Notes: a model not told the origin generated them from the sequence alone. A stretch of 64,000 nucleotides of DNA from Streptosporangium album (GCF_014203795.1 NZ_JACHJU010000003.1:434001-498000); one strand, 5' to 3'. Counted from the first letter of the stretch, positions 1-9,347 are shown. Translations and numbers: made by a program.

Positions 1-1323
1 CAGGACTTCGCACGGCTGACCCACGACGCCGTCAAGGAGCACGCGCGCACGCCCTTCCGCGAAGAGGTCTGGAAGCAGCTGTCGGAGGGCATCTTCTTCT
101 GCCCGGGCGAGTTCACCGACGACGGAGCGTTCGACGCGCTGGCCATGATGCTCAAGGAGATCGACCAGACCCGGGGCACCGGCGGCAACTACGGCTTCTA
201 CCTCTCGGTGCCGCCCAAGTTCTTCCCGGTCGTGGTCCAGCAGCTCAAGCGGACCGAGCTGGCACACGGCCCCGAGGGATCCTGGCGCCGCGTGGTGATC
301 GAGAAGCCCTTCGGGCACGACCTGAAGAGCGCCCAGGAGCTCAACACGATCACCAGCGCGGTCTTCCCGGAGAGTTCGGTGTTCCGCATCGACCACTACC
401 TGGGCAAGGAAACGGTCCAGAACATCCTGGCGCTGCGGTTCGCCAACAACCTGTTCGAGCCGATCTGGAACCGCAGCTACGTCGACCACGTCCAGATCAC
501 GATGGCCGAGGACATCGGCATCGGCGGCCGGGCGGGCTACTACGACGGCATCGGCGCGGCCCGCGACGTGATCCAGAACCACCTGCTGCAACTGCTGGCG
601 CTGGTGGCGATGGAGGACCCGACGTCCTTCGGGGCCGACCCGCTGCGGCGGGAGAAGGAGAAGGTCCTCAAGGCGGTGCGGCTGCCGCAGAATCTGAGGG
701 AGGCGACCGCGCGAGGCCGCTACGGTCCGGGCTGGCAGGGCGGTGAGCCGGTCATCGGCTACACCCAGGAGGAGGGCATCCCGCCGGACTCCATCACCGA
801 GACCTATGCCGCCGTCAAGCTGGAGATCGCCAACCGGCGCTGGGCCGGGGTGCCGTTCTACCTGCGCACCGGCAAGCGGCTGAGCCGCCGGGTGACGGAG
901 GTGGCCGTGGTGTTCCAGCGGGCGCCGCACCTGCCGTTCAGCAAGGACGACACCGAGATCCTGGGGCAGAACGCCCTGGTCATCCGGGTCCAGCCGGACG
1001 AGGGCATCACGGTGCGATTCGGCTCCAAGGTGCCCGGCACCGCCATGGAGGTCAGGGACGTCTCGATGGACTTCGCCTACGGCGAGTCGTTCATGGAGTC
1101 CTCCCCCGAGGCCTACGAACGGCTGCTGCTGGACGTGCTGATCGGCGACCCGCCGCTCTTCCCGCACCAGCGCGAGGTCGAGCTGTCGTGGAAGATCCTC
1201 GACCCGATCGAGGACTTCTGGGCCTCACAGGGACCGCCGCAGGAGTATCCGGCGGGCACGTGGGGTCCCACATCGGCCGACGAGATGATGGCCCGCGACG
1301 GACGCGCTTGGAGGAGGCTGTAG
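1..1323 (+). CDS. zwf: glucose-6-phosphate dehydrogenase, 5'-truncated by window edge
   Basis: Catalyses NADP-dependent oxidation of glucose 6-phosphate to 6-phosphogluconolactone, the first step of the oxidative pentose-phosphate pathway. The frame is open from base 1, so the start lies outside the window; 440 residues are visible of a usual ~500. Seen: the EKPFGHD segment and the substrate-binding/active-site signature RIDHYLGKE, both diagnostic of Zwf. The ATG at 145 is internal, because the upstream codons read as typical Zwf sequence (HARTPFREEVW). It ends in TAG at 1321-1323, directly abutting the ATG of opcA, which points to co-translation with its assembly factor and to an operon with pgl. 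Confidence 0.97.
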   Translation, partial: QDFARLTHDAVKEHARTPFREEVWKQLSEGIFFCPGEFTDDGAFDALAMMLKEIDQTRGTGGNYGFYLSVPPKFFPVVVQQLKRTELAHGPEGSWRRVVIEKPFGHDLKSAQELNTITSAVFPESSVFRIDHYLGKETVQNILALRFANNLFEPIWNRSYVDHVQITMAEDIGIGGRAGYYDGIGAARDVIQNHLLQLLALVAMEDPTSFGADPLRREKEKVLKAVRLPQNLREATARGRYGPGWQGGEPVIGYTQEEGIPPDSITETYAAVKLEIANRRWAGVPFYLRTGKRLSRRVTEVAVVFQRAPHLPFSKDDTEILGQNALVIRVQPDEGITVRFGSKVPGTAMEVRDVSMDFAYGESFMESSPEAYERLLLDVLIGDPPLFPHQREVELSWKILDPIEDFWASQGPPQEYPAGTWGPTSADEMMARDGRAWRRL

Positions 1324-2235
1324 ATGACGAGCTTCATGCTCAGCGGCACGACCGCGTCGAAGATCTCCTCCCAGCTGACCCAGCTCCGCCACCAGATGGG
1401 CACCCCCGCGGTCGGCATGGTGCTGACCCTGGTGGTGGTCTGCGACGAGAGCAACCAGTACGACGCGGTCCAGGCCGCGACCGAGGCGGCCAGGGAGCAC
1501 CCCTCCCGGATACTGGTCGTCATCGCCCGCGACCCGGAGGAGCCGAACCGGCTCGACGCCGAGATGCGGCTCGGCGAGTCCACGCCGGGCGAGGTGATAC
1601 TGCTCCGCCTGTACGGCGAGCTCACCAAGCACGCCGACTCGGTGGTCAGCCCGCTGCTGCTCACCGACACCCCGGTGGTGGCCTGGTGGCCGGGTGACTG
1701 CCCGGACGTGCCGGCCGAGGACCCGATCGGGGTGCTCGCCCAGCGCCGGATCGTCGACGCGCGGTCGGCGGCCGACTCGGTGCAGGCGATCACCGGCCGG
1801 GCGCGCGGCTATGTGCCCGGCGACACCGATCTGGCCTGGACCCGGCTGACGACGTGGCGGAGCCTGCTGGCCGCCGCGTTCGACCAGCCGGTGGGCAAGG
1901 TCAAGAGGGGCACCGTGGAGGCCGTCCCCGGCCATGCCAGCGCCCTGCTGCTGGCCGCCTGGCTCAGCGAGCGCCTCGGCGCCCCGGTGAAGGTCAACGA
2001 GTCCGCCGGCCCCGGCCTGACGGCGGTCAAGCTGGTGACGACCGACGGCGACATCGCCATCAGCCGCGTCGACGGCCGCCTGGCCACGCTGTCCCGCCCG
2101 GGGCAGCCGGACCGGCACGTCGCCCTGATCCGCCGCCCGAAGGCGGAGCTTCTCGCCGAGGAACTCCGCCGCCTGGACCCCGACGAGATCTACGAGGCCG
2201 CGATCCGGAGGCTCGCCCGGACCCACAAGTCCTGA
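1324..2235 (+). CDS. opcA: glucose-6-phosphate dehydrogenase assembly protein OpcA
   Basis: OpcA is an actinobacterial and cyanobacterial factor needed for assembly and redox activation of glucose-6-phosphate dehydrogenase. The protein has 303 residues, the normal length, starting MTSFMLSGTTASKI, with the family segment GEVILLRLYGEL and the tryptophan-rich TPVVAWWPGDCP stretch. No catalytic motif is expected. The start codon directly follows the zwf stop with no spacer, so the pair is probably translationally coupled. A strong hairpin follows the stop and may reduce read-through into pgl. Confidence 0.95.
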   Translation: MTSFMLSGTTASKISSQLTQLRHQMGTPAVGMVLTLVVVCDESNQYDAVQAATEAAREHPSRILVVIARDPEEPNRLDAEMRLGESTPGEVILLRLYGELTKHADSVVSPLLLTDTPVVAWWPGDCPDVPAEDPIGVLAQRRIVDARSAADSVQAITGRARGYVPGDTDLAWTRLTTWRSLLAAAFDQPVGKVKRGTVEAVPGHASALLLAAWLSERLGAPVKVNESAGPGLTAVKLVTTDGDIAISRVDGRLATLSRPGQPDRHVALIRRPKAELLAEELRRLDPDEIYEAAIRRLARTHKS

Positions 2236-2242
2236 CCGGTGA

Positions 2243-2268
2243 GCGCCCCGCGGCCGACCGCGGGGCGC
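2243..2268 (+). terminator. GC-rich hairpin between opcA and pgl
   Basis: A perfect 11-base stem (GCGCCCCGCGG with CCGCGGGGCGC) and a 4-base loop sit 8 bases after the opcA stop, followed by TTG. There is no U tract, as is usual in high-GC actinobacteria. It could be a terminator or a partial attenuator, since pgl starts only 34 bases later. Confidence 0.6.
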
Positions 2269-2302
2269 TTGCGTCATCGAAGCCCGTCGAGAGAGAAGTT
2301 CC

Positions 2303-3076
2303 GTGAGCGTTCCCACTGTGATCATCCATCGCGATGCCGACGTGCTCGCCAAGGCGGCCGCCGCCCGGGTGATCACCCGTACCGTCGACGCGCAGTCGGG
2401 CAAGGGCTCGGCCTCGCTGGTGCTGACCGGCGGCACCATCGGCATCGCCACGCTGGCCGAGATCGCCGCCAGCCCGGCCCGTGACGCCGTCGACTGGCGA
2501 AACCTGGACATCTGGTGGGGTGACGAGCGCTTCCTGCCCTCCGGCCATCCCGAGCGCAACGAGACCGGTGCGCGCGAGGCCCTCCTCGACCACGTCGACC
2601 TCGACCCCGCCCGCGTCCATGTGATGCGCGGTCCCGATTCGGGCATGACCGCCGAGGAGTCCGCCGAGGCCTACGCCGAGGAGCTCCGCAGGGCCGCCCG
2701 TCCCGAGGATCACGGCCCGGCGCCGTCGTTCGACATCATGATGCTCGGCATGGGCCCGGACGGCCATGTGGCGTCGCTGTTCCCGGGGATGCCGGCGCTG
2801 TACGAGACGCGCCCGGTGGTGGCGGTGCACGGCGCTCCGAAGCCTCCGCCCACCCGTATCTCGCTCACGCTCCCGGTCATCCAGGGGGCACGTGAGGTGT
2901 GGGTGATCGCGGCCGGCGCGGAGAAGGCGGGGGCCGTACGGCTGGCGCTGTCGGACTCGGGGACGATGCAGGTCCCCGCGGCGGGTGCGCGTGGCCGTCA
3001 GCGGACGCTGTTCCTGCTGGACAGGGCGTCCGCCTCCAAGATTCCGGCGTCTCTGGGCCGCCCCTCCTCGCCCTGA
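2303..3076 (+). CDS. pgl: 6-phosphogluconolactonase
   Basis: Hydrolyses 6-phosphogluconolactone to 6-phosphogluconate, the second oxidative pentose-phosphate step. The protein has 257 residues of the DevB/Pgl SugarP isomerase-like fold. Seen: the LTGGTIGIATL phosphate-binding loop, the WWGDERFLPSGHPERN signature and the MLGMGPDGHVASLFPG motif. It starts at GTG 2303 behind a purine-rich GAGAGAAG ribosome site. The position after zwf and opcA is the standard actinobacterial order, so this is the third gene of the operon even though a hairpin lies in the gap. Confidence 0.96.
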   Translation: MSVPTVIIHRDADVLAKAAAARVITRTVDAQSGKGSASLVLTGGTIGIATLAEIAASPARDAVDWRNLDIWWGDERFLPSGHPERNETGAREALLDHVDLDPARVHVMRGPDSGMTAEESAEAYAEELRRAARPEDHGPAPSFDIMMLGMGPDGHVASLFPGMPALYETRPVVAVHGAPKPPPTRISLTLPVIQGAREVWVIAAGAEKAGAVRLALSDSGTMQVPAAGARGRQRTLFLLDRASASKIPASLGRPSSP

Positions 3077-3127
3077 TTCCCGAACCGCCGGGCCTTCCTG
3101 AGCCGCCGGGCTTGCCGGTCCGGCCGC

Positions 3128-4156
3128 TCAGGGCGTCCGCGACGTCTCGCTCAACGCCTCGATCTCGGCGAGGATCGCCCGCCTGCCCTCGGGGTCCAGG
3201 CTGGAGGCGTTGACGGCGTTGCGGGCCAGCGCCGCCAGCGCCTGCCGGTCCAGCCCGAAGACCTCGGCGGCGACGCGATACTCGTCGCTGAGCGTGGTGG
3301 CGAACATGGGCGGGTCGTCGCTGTTCAGCGTGACGTACAGCCCCTCCTCCAGCAGGCGCGGCAGGGGGTGCTCCTTGATGTGGGCGACCTGTCCGGTGCA
3401 GACGTTGGAGGTGGGGCAGACCTCCAGGGGGGTCTGGGTGTCACGGAGGTGGGCCACCAGGCGGGGGTCGTCCAGGCAGGCGATGCCGTGGCCGATCCGT
3501 TCGGCGCCCAGGCCGTCGAGTGCCTCCCAGATGGTCTCCGGCCCGGTCATCTCACCCGCGTGCGGGAGACTGCGCAGTCCGGCGGCGGTGGCGGCGCGGA
3601 AGGCGTCCCTGAAGGCGTCCCGATACAGCGGGCGTGCCTGCTCCATCCCACCCAAGCCGAAACCCACCAATTCCTTGGGAGGTTCCTGGAGGGCGTGGTC
3701 CAGGGTCGCCCGAGCCGCCTCGGCCCCGTACTCGCCGGGGATGTCGAAGATGTAACCGACGCCGACACCGTGCTCGCCGAGTGAGTCGCGGGCGGCCGCG
3801 TCGAGCGCCTCGGTGACCGCGCGCATGGGCATGCCCACGATGTGGTGCGCGTACGGCGTGACCGTCAGCTCGACATAGCGCACGTTCTGCGCCGCCAGGT
3901 CCGCAGCCAGCCCGGTCACCAGCATCGCCACGTCCTCGGGGTCGCGGACCAGGGCGTTGACCGCCCCGTAGACCTCGGCGAAGTGCGGGAAGTCGCGGAA
4001 GGCGTAGAACGCGCGCAGTTCCTCCTCGGCGGCGGGCACCCGGCTGCCGGGATGGCGCCGGGAGAGTTCCAGCACGGTGGGGACGGAGGCGGAGCCGATC
4101 AGGTGGACATGGAGCTCGACCTTGGGGAGCGCGTCGATGAAGGCGTGGATCGTCAT
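3128..4156 (-). CDS. add: adenosine deaminase family protein
   Basis: Metal-dependent purine nucleoside deaminase of the amidohydrolase superfamily, expected to convert adenosine to inosine in the cytoplasm. Seen: the zinc-binding opening LPKVELHVHLIGS, SLPHAGEM (histidine ligand and region), ERIGHGIACL, and the late metal aspartates in TLNSDDPPMF. Length is 342 residues from ATG 4156; an ATG six codons upstream is possible but less well placed. It converges on pgl and diverges from the Clp-N gene. Some members of this subfamily act on other adenine compounds, so the exact substrate is inferred. Confidence 0.9.
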   Translation of the reverse strand: MTIHAFIDALPKVELHVHLIGSASVPTVLELSRRHPGSRVPAAEEELRAFYAFRDFPHFAEVYGAVNALVRDPEDVAMLVTGLAADLAAQNVRYVELTVTPYAHHIVGMPMRAVTEALDAAARDSLGEHGVGVGYIFDIPGEYGAEAARATLDHALQEPPKELVGFGLGGMEQARPLYRDAFRDAFRAATAAGLRSLPHAGEMTGPETIWEALDGLGAERIGHGIACLDDPRLVAHLRDTQTPLEVCPTSNVCTGQVAHIKEHPLPRLLEEGLYVTLNSDDPPMFATTLSDEYRVAAEVFGLDRQALAALARNAVNASSLDPEGRRAILAEIEALSETSRTP

Positions 4157-4410
4157 GACGGCGACCCTAGGCACGCCGTACCCGGGCGCGATAGATAGTG
4201 AGCCTGAATCTCACTTGAAAATGTAAGTTTTAATGATCAACGGGGCTCGGAGGTGCCCCGACCAGGCGGATCGGCGTAGGGCACGACGGCCGGCGCCCCT
4301 CACCTTTGGGAAAAGGATTCCGTGCCGAGTAGCGATATGTCCTCCCCCTTACCGGGAAACCTGGCGCATAGTGAGTGCAGGCAACTCGGCATCCCTCACG
4401 GAGGCCACTC

Positions 4411-5028
4411 GTGTTCGAGCGCTTCACAGACCGTGCCCGCCGTGTCGTGGTCCTCGCCCAGGAGGAGGCCCGGCGGCTCGGCCACGACTACATCGGCACC
4501 GAGCACATCCTGCTCGGCCTTCTCGGAGAGGAGGACGGCGTCGCCAGCCGGGCCCTGCAGGCCTCCGGCATCGGCCGCGCGCAAGTACGCGACGACGTCG
4601 AAAAGATCATCGGCCAGGGCGGCGACACCCCGCCCGGCCACATCCCGTTCACCCCGCGGGCCAAGAAGGTGCTGGAGCTGTCCCTGCGGGAGGCTCTCAA
4701 CCTGCACCACAACTACATCGGCACCGAGCACATCCTGCTCGGCCTGATCCGGGAGGGTCAGGGCGTCGCGGCCCAGGTGCTCGCCAAACAGGGCGCACGC
4801 CTGGACGTCGTACGGGCCCAGGTGATCACGCTCATCGGACGGCGTGGGCCCGATCGCCCGCTGACCCTGGAGGAGGGCTTCTACGGCACCGGGCCGTCGT
4901 TCGGCGCGAAGCTGGAGCGGATCCAGGAGAGCCTGGATCGGATCGAGCGCCGGCTGGACGCCATGGGCGCGCCTCCGGACCCGGGCTCACCCGACGACGA
5001 GGGCGTGGATCGCCCGCGCGAGGGGTGA
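4411..5028 (+). CDS. Clp N-terminal (ClpN) repeat-domain protein without ATPase
   Basis: A 205-residue protein with two Clp-N repeats, each holding the motif YIGTEHILLGL (about residues 27-37 and 105-115), as at the N-terminus of ClpC/ClpA. No AAA module follows, so it is a stand-alone Clp-N protein, a class common in actinomycetes and thought to bind substrates or partners of the Clp protease. The C-terminal ~50 residues include a short predicted coiled coil (KLERIQESLDRIERRLDAM) and an acidic tail. The start is GTG 4411, preceded 6 bases away by CGGAGG; an upstream in-frame ATG lacks such a site. Transcribed alone. Confidence 0.85.
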   Translation: MFERFTDRARRVVVLAQEEARRLGHDYIGTEHILLGLLGEEDGVASRALQASGIGRAQVRDDVEKIIGQGGDTPPGHIPFTPRAKKVLELSLREALNLHHNYIGTEHILLGLIREGQGVAAQVLAKQGARLDVVRAQVITLIGRRGPDRPLTLEEGFYGTGPSFGAKLERIQESLDRIERRLDAMGAPPDPGSPDDEGVDRPREG

Positions 5029-5086
5029 GACCTCCCCGGTCCGGGGCCCCTGAGCGATCCCGGACCGGAGAGGCGAGGTGATGGGT

Positions 5087-6121
5087 TCAGCTCGGGGACA
5101 CCGCCGCCATCACGCCCACGGCCAGCCTGGCTTCCACCATGCCGGGGTCCTCGGTGTGGCTCAGGGTCGCGCCCAGCGAGACCAGGAGCCTGCGCATGCG
5201 CGTGTTGTCCGCGAGCAGAGTGGCCCTGACCTCGGCGAAGCCCAGATCGCGAGCCTCGGCGACGATCATCCTGGCCAGCGTCGCGCCCAGTCCCCTGCCC
5301 TGCCAGCGGTCCTCGACCAGGAAGGCCATCTCGGCGATGCCGGGGTCGGGGGTGAACATCAGGTTGGCCAGCGCGACCACCTGGCCGTCGTACCCGGCGA
5401 CCAGCGAGTGACCGTGGGTGCGGTCGCAGAGCCGGTCGAAGACACGGGGCGGCAGCATGGGCATCGAGGTGAAGTAGCGGAACCGGCGCGACTCCGGCGA
5501 GCAGCGGTCGTGCAGGTCGCGGACCGCCTCACGGTAGAGCTGCGTGAGCGGGCGGACCTGGGTCTCGGTGCCGTCCGACAGCTTGACGACCCGCTCGCTG
5601 CCCATCGGCTGGTGGGGCGGGGGCTGCGCCAGCCGTACGAAGGAGGCGGCCCGGGCGGCCTCGGTCAGGGTGAAGGGCAGCTCGGCCCGGCGTACCCGGA
5701 TGGCGCGGCGCGGGGCCACGGGCACGGTCAGCAGCGTCGGGTCCGGAAGGTCACTCATGTCCGAACCGTAGACCCAGCGGGAGTCGTCGGCGCGCAGCAG
5801 TTCCCCCAGCAGTTCGGGGAGCCGCCAGGGCGTCGTGCGCAGCCGGGACGCCAGCAGGAGCGCGCGGGTGGGCTCGTCGGTGAGCTGGTGGGCCGTGGCG
5901 GCGACGACCTGGACCTGGCGGCCGCCGGCCGCCTCCAGCGCCTCGCGCACGACCTCGGGACCCGCGGGGATCTCCGTCACGAACTCGTCCACGGTGCCGT
6001 CGACGTCGGACTGGACGCTCAGTCCCAGAATGTTGCCGCCCTTGTCGGCGAGCGCGGCGGCCAGCGAGGCCAGTCGTCCCGGCCGCTCGTCCACTGTCGT
6101 ACGAATCCTCAGAAACCCCAT
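5087..6121 (-). CDS. ACT domain-GNAT N-acetyltransferase fusion
   Basis: A 344-residue protein with an N-terminal ACT-like domain (about residues 1-75, opening with RIRTTVDERPGRLASLAAAL, a ligand-sensing fold) followed by a linker and a GNAT acetyltransferase domain (about 180-335). The acetyl-CoA loop is visible as EDRWQGRGLGATLARMI, with the later segment DNTRMRRLLVSLG. Such ACT-GNAT fusions in actinobacteria are thought to acetylate a protein or small molecule in response to an amino acid or nucleotide ligand; the substrate here is unknown. ATG 6121 is chosen because GGAGGG lies 8 bases upstream. Divergent from the flavoenzyme gene. Confidence 0.85.
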   Translation of the reverse strand: MGFLRIRTTVDERPGRLASLAAALADKGGNILGLSVQSDVDGTVDEFVTEIPAGPEVVREALEAAGGRQVQVVAATAHQLTDEPTRALLLASRLRTTPWRLPELLGELLRADDSRWVYGSDMSDLPDPTLLTVPVAPRRAIRVRRAELPFTLTEAARAASFVRLAQPPPHQPMGSERVVKLSDGTETQVRPLTQLYREAVRDLHDRCSPESRRFRYFTSMPMLPPRVFDRLCDRTHGHSLVAGYDGQVVALANLMFTPDPGIAEMAFLVEDRWQGRGLGATLARMIVAEARDLGFAEVRATLLADNTRMRRLLVSLGATLSHTEDPGMVEARLAVGVMAAVSPS

Positions 6122-6242
6122 CGAAATGCTCCCTCCGTTGGGCACAGCCTGGCGGATTCCTGTTACAGGACTGCTACACAGGAGTGAGCCCGCCGTTACG
6201 TCTGGGACGATCACTCATGACGCGGTTGTGCAACGGTTTCCG

Positions 6243-6274
6243 TTGACAGGTGCGTCTTAATTGACGGATATAGC
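6243..6274 (+). promoter_or_regulatory. possible promoter of the flavoenzyme operon
   Basis: TTGACA at 6243-6248 is followed by GATATAGC at 6267-6274, a loose -10 match at 18-20 bases spacing. It lies in an AT-richer patch just before the ATG at 6288, so the leader would be very short. Position and -35 quality support it; the -10 is weak. Confidence 0.35.
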
Positions 6275-6287
6275 AGGATATGAGGTC

Positions 6288-7688
6288 ATGAGTACGCGTA
6301 TTCCCCTGGCTGAGGACTTTGTCAACGGGGATGTCTCCTTCTGGTACCGCTCCCTCGGTATCCCCACCGCCGGCGAACCCCTCGGCGGCGACCGTGACGC
6401 CGACGTGGCCATCGTCGGCGCCGGATACACCGGTCTGTGGACCGCCTACTACCTGAAGAAGGCCAGCCCCGCCCTGCGGGTCGTGGTGCTGGAGAAGGAG
6501 TTCGCCGGGTACGGCGCGTCCGGGCGCAACGGCGGCTGGCTGGTGGGCGAGCTCGCGGGCACCCCCGAACGCTACGCCCGGACGCACGGCACGGAGGCCG
6601 CCAAGCGGCTTCAGCGCGTGATGTTCGAGGCGATCGACGAGGTCATCGCGGTCGCCGAGGACGAGAACATCGACGCCGACATCGTCAAGGGCGGCGTCAC
6701 CACGGTCGCCACCAACGCCGCCCAGGACCGGCGGCTGCGCGAACTGCTCGCCCACGAGCGCCACTGGGGCTGGACCGAGGACGACGTCCGGCTGCTGGAC
6801 GCGGCCGAGCGGGAGAGCCGCCTGAGGGTGGAGGGCACGGTCAGCGCGATCTGGAGCCCGCACTGCGCACGGATCCAGCCCGCCAAGCTGGTCCGCGGCC
6901 TGGCCCGGACCGTGCGCGAACTCGGGGTGGAGATCTTCGAGCGCACCCCGGTCACCGAGATCGCCCCGCACGAGGCCCGCACGCCGTACGGCACGGTCCG
7001 CGCCGGCTACGTCATCCGCGCCACCGAGGGCTTCACCGCCGAGCTGAAGCAGTACCACCGCACCTGGCTGCCGATGAACAGCTCGATGATCGTCACCGAG
7101 CCGCTGGGCGACCTGTGGGACGCGATCGGCTGGGAGGGCAACGAACTGCTCGGCGACATGGCGCACTACTACATGTACGCCCAGCGCACCGCCGACGGCC
7201 GGATCGCCTTCGGCGGACGAGGCAAGCCCTACCTGTACGGCTCCCGCGTGGACGAGCGGGGACATACCCACGAGTGGACCATCGAGGCGCTCTGGGAACT
7301 GCTGACCGGCATGTTCCCCGCGGTGCGGGACTCCGCGGTGGCGCACGCCTGGTCCGGGGTGCTCGGCGTGCCGCGTGACTGGTGCGCCACCGTGCACGTC
7401 GACCAGGCCACCGGCATCGGCTGGGCCGGCGGCTACACAGGCCACGGGGTGACCACCACCAACCTGGCGGGGCGTACGGTGCGGGACCTGATCCTGGGAG
7501 AGGACACCGAGCTGACCGCACTGCCCTGGGTGGACCGTAAGGTGCGCGGCTGGGAGGTGGAACCGCTGCGGTGGATCGGTGTCCACGCCATGTACGACCT
7601 GTACCGCCGGGCAGACGCGAGGGAGAACGCCGGGCTCGGCCGCACCTCTGTCCTGGCCCGCGTCGCCGACTCCATCACCGGACGTTGA
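6288..7688 (+). CDS. FAD-dependent amine oxidase-like oxidoreductase (DAO family)
   Basis: A 466-residue D-amino-acid-oxidase-fold flavoenzyme. Seen: the dinucleotide-binding motif VAIVGAGYTGLWTAYYL near residue 45, the FAD loop GYGASGRNGGWLVG, and the C-terminal flavin segment GWAGGYTGHGVTTTNLAGR. It resembles gamma-glutamylputrescine oxidase and other amine oxidases, which oxidise C-N bonds of amines using FAD and oxygen; the substrate is not determinable here. ATG 6288 has GAGG 5 bases upstream; a TTG nine codons earlier is an alternative. It is followed within 50 bases by an amidohydrolase, suggesting a small amine or amide catabolic operon. Confidence 0.88.
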   Translation: MSTRIPLAEDFVNGDVSFWYRSLGIPTAGEPLGGDRDADVAIVGAGYTGLWTAYYLKKASPALRVVVLEKEFAGYGASGRNGGWLVGELAGTPERYARTHGTEAAKRLQRVMFEAIDEVIAVAEDENIDADIVKGGVTTVATNAAQDRRLRELLAHERHWGWTEDDVRLLDAAERESRLRVEGTVSAIWSPHCARIQPAKLVRGLARTVRELGVEIFERTPVTEIAPHEARTPYGTVRAGYVIRATEGFTAELKQYHRTWLPMNSSMIVTEPLGDLWDAIGWEGNELLGDMAHYYMYAQRTADGRIAFGGRGKPYLYGSRVDERGHTHEWTIEALWELLTGMFPAVRDSAVAHAWSGVLGVPRDWCATVHVDQATGIGWAGGYTGHGVTTTNLAGRTVRDLILGEDTELTALPWVDRKVRGWEVEPLRWIGVHAMYDLYRRADARENAGLGRTSVLARVADSITGR

Positions 7689-7698
7689 GGAGAGCGCC

Positions 7699-7737
7699 AT
7701 GACCTGCCCGTACGACACCTCCGTGGTGGCCGAGTGA
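7699..7737 (+). CDS. 12-residue ORF coupled to amidohydrolase start
   Basis: The reading frame ATG 7699 to TGA 7737 encodes MTCPYDTSVVAE. It has a good ribosome site (GAGGAGAG, 4-11 bases upstream) while the next gene has none of its own, and its stop overlaps the downstream GTG start as GTGA (7734-7737). It is most likely a translated leader that loads ribosomes on the amidohydrolase, or a remnant of a lost gene. No function of the peptide itself is claimed. Confidence 0.5.
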   Translation: MTCPYDTSVVAE

Positions 7738-9347
7738 GCGACATCCTGTTCCGCGGCGGCCGCGCCTTCCTGTCCGCCGACGCCTTCGCCGAGGCGGTAC
7801 TGGTCCGCGACGGCCGGATCGCCGCCGTGGGCACCGAGTCCGACGTCGCACGGCGGGCCGCCCCGGGCCACGAGACCGTCGACCTCGGCGGCGGCCTGCT
7901 CACCCCCGGCTTCACCGACTCCCACGTCCATCCGGTCCAGGCGGGGCTGGAGCGGGCCAAGTGCGACCTGGCCGAGGTCTACGGCCTGCCGGAGTATCTG
8001 GAGCGGATCGGCGCCTACGCACGGGCCAACCCCGGCCACGAGTGGATCGACGGCGGTGGCTGGGACATGGCAGCCTTCCCCGGCGGCCTCCCCCACCGCT
8101 CCCAGCTCGACTTCCTCGACCGCCCGGTCTACCTGATCCAGCGCGACCACCACGCCGCCTGGGTCAACACCCGGGCGCTGGAGCGCGCCGGGATCACCCG
8201 CGACACCCCCGACCCCGCCGACGGCCGGATCGAACGCGACGCCGACGGCACGCCGAGCGGCGTGCTGCACGAGGGCGCGATGGACCTGGTCGGCCTGCTC
8301 ACCCCGCGCCCCACGGCCCGGGACCTGACCGACGCGCTGCTGGAGGCCCAGGCCCACCTGTTCTCCCAGGGCATCACCGGCTGGCAGGACGCCATCGTCG
8401 GCTCCTACGCCGGCTCCGACGACCAGCTGCCCACCTACGTCGCCGCGGCGGCCTCGGGAAAGCTGATGGCCCGGGTGGTGGGCGCGCTGTGGTGGGACCG
8501 CACACGCGGCGCCGAGCAGATCCCCGAGCTCGTGGAGCGCCGCGCCTCGGCGGAGGGGCTGGAGCGGTTCCGCGCCACCTCGGTGAAGATCATGCAGGAC
8601 GGCATCACCGAGAACTTCACCGCCGCGGTGATCGAGCCCTACTGCCGCTGCGGCGGCACCGGCCTGTCGTACGTGGAACCCGCGCTGCTGAACGGCCATG
8701 TCGCCGAGCTGGACCGGCACGGCTTCCAGGTGCACTTCCACGCGATCGGCGAGCGGGCCGTCCGCGAGGCGCTGGACAGCTTCACCGGGACCGACCCGGC
8801 CAACCGCCACCACATCGCGCACCTGCAGATCATCGAACCGTCCGACGTGCCGCGCTTCGCCGCGCTCGGGGTGACGGCCAACCTGCAGCCGCTCTGGGCC
8901 ACCCACCACGCCCAGATGGACGAGCTGACGATCCCCTTCCTGGGCGACGAGCGGTCATCCTGGCAGTACCCCTTCGCCGACCTGCAACGGGCGGGCGCCC
9001 GCTTCTGCGCGGGCAGCGACTGGCCGGTGTCCAACGCCGACCCGGTCCAGGGCATGCACGTGGCGGTCAACCGCACCGAGCCGGGCGGCTCGGTCCACGC
9101 GGACTACCCGACGGCGCAGACCCCGTTCCTGCCCGGCCAGAGCCTGGACCTGGCCACGGCCCTGACCGCCTACACCGCCGGCTCGGCGTGGATCAACCAC
9201 GACGACGACGCGGGCACGATCATCCCGGGCAACCGTGCAGACCTGGTCGTCCTGGACCGCGACCCGTTCACCGAGCCCCAGGCCGACATCTGGCGGACCG
9301 AGGTGGCGATGACGTTCGTCGGCGGGGAGCAGGTCTACCAGCGCTAA
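7734..9347 (+). CDS. YtcJ-like metal-dependent amidohydrolase
   Basis: A 537-residue amidohydrolase of the YtcJ/N-substituted formamide deformylase-like family, which cleaves C-N bonds of amides using active-site metal. Seen: the metal motif FTDSHVHPVQAG near residue 65, VHFHAIGERAVREAL, HHIAHLQII and the late aspartate in CAGSDWPVSN. The C-terminal beta segment GTIIPGNRADLVVLDRDPF is typical of the composite beta-sandwich. It starts at GTG 7734 in a four-base overlap with a 12-codon ORF. Together with the preceding flavoenzyme it suggests oxidation then deacylation of an amine-derived compound (inference). Confidence 0.88.
   Translation: MSDILFRGGRAFLSADAFAEAVLVRDGRIAAVGTESDVARRAAPGHETVDLGGGLLTPGFTDSHVHPVQAGLERAKCDLAEVYGLPEYLERIGAYARANPGHEWIDGGGWDMAAFPGGLPHRSQLDFLDRPVYLIQRDHHAAWVNTRALERAGITRDTPDPADGRIERDADGTPSGVLHEGAMDLVGLLTPRPTARDLTDALLEAQAHLFSQGITGWQDAIVGSYAGSDDQLPTYVAAAASGKLMARVVGALWWDRTRGAEQIPELVERRASAEGLERFRATSVKIMQDGITENFTAAVIEPYCRCGGTGLSYVEPALLNGHVAELDRHGFQVHFHAIGERAVREALDSFTGTDPANRHHIAHLQIIEPSDVPRFAALGVTANLQPLWATHHAQMDELTIPFLGDERSSWQYPFADLQRAGARFCAGSDWPVSNADPVQGMHVAVNRTEPGGSVHADYPTAQTPFLPGQSLDLATALTAYTAGSAWINHDDDAGTIIPGNRADLVVLDRDPFTEPQADIWRTEVAMTFVGGEQVYQR

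Noticed and set aside
6174..8909. Very long minus-strand frame of about 900 codons
   Set aside because: It is antisense to the flavoenzyme and amidohydrolase genes, which carry clear motifs. Such frames are common in high-GC third-position sequence.
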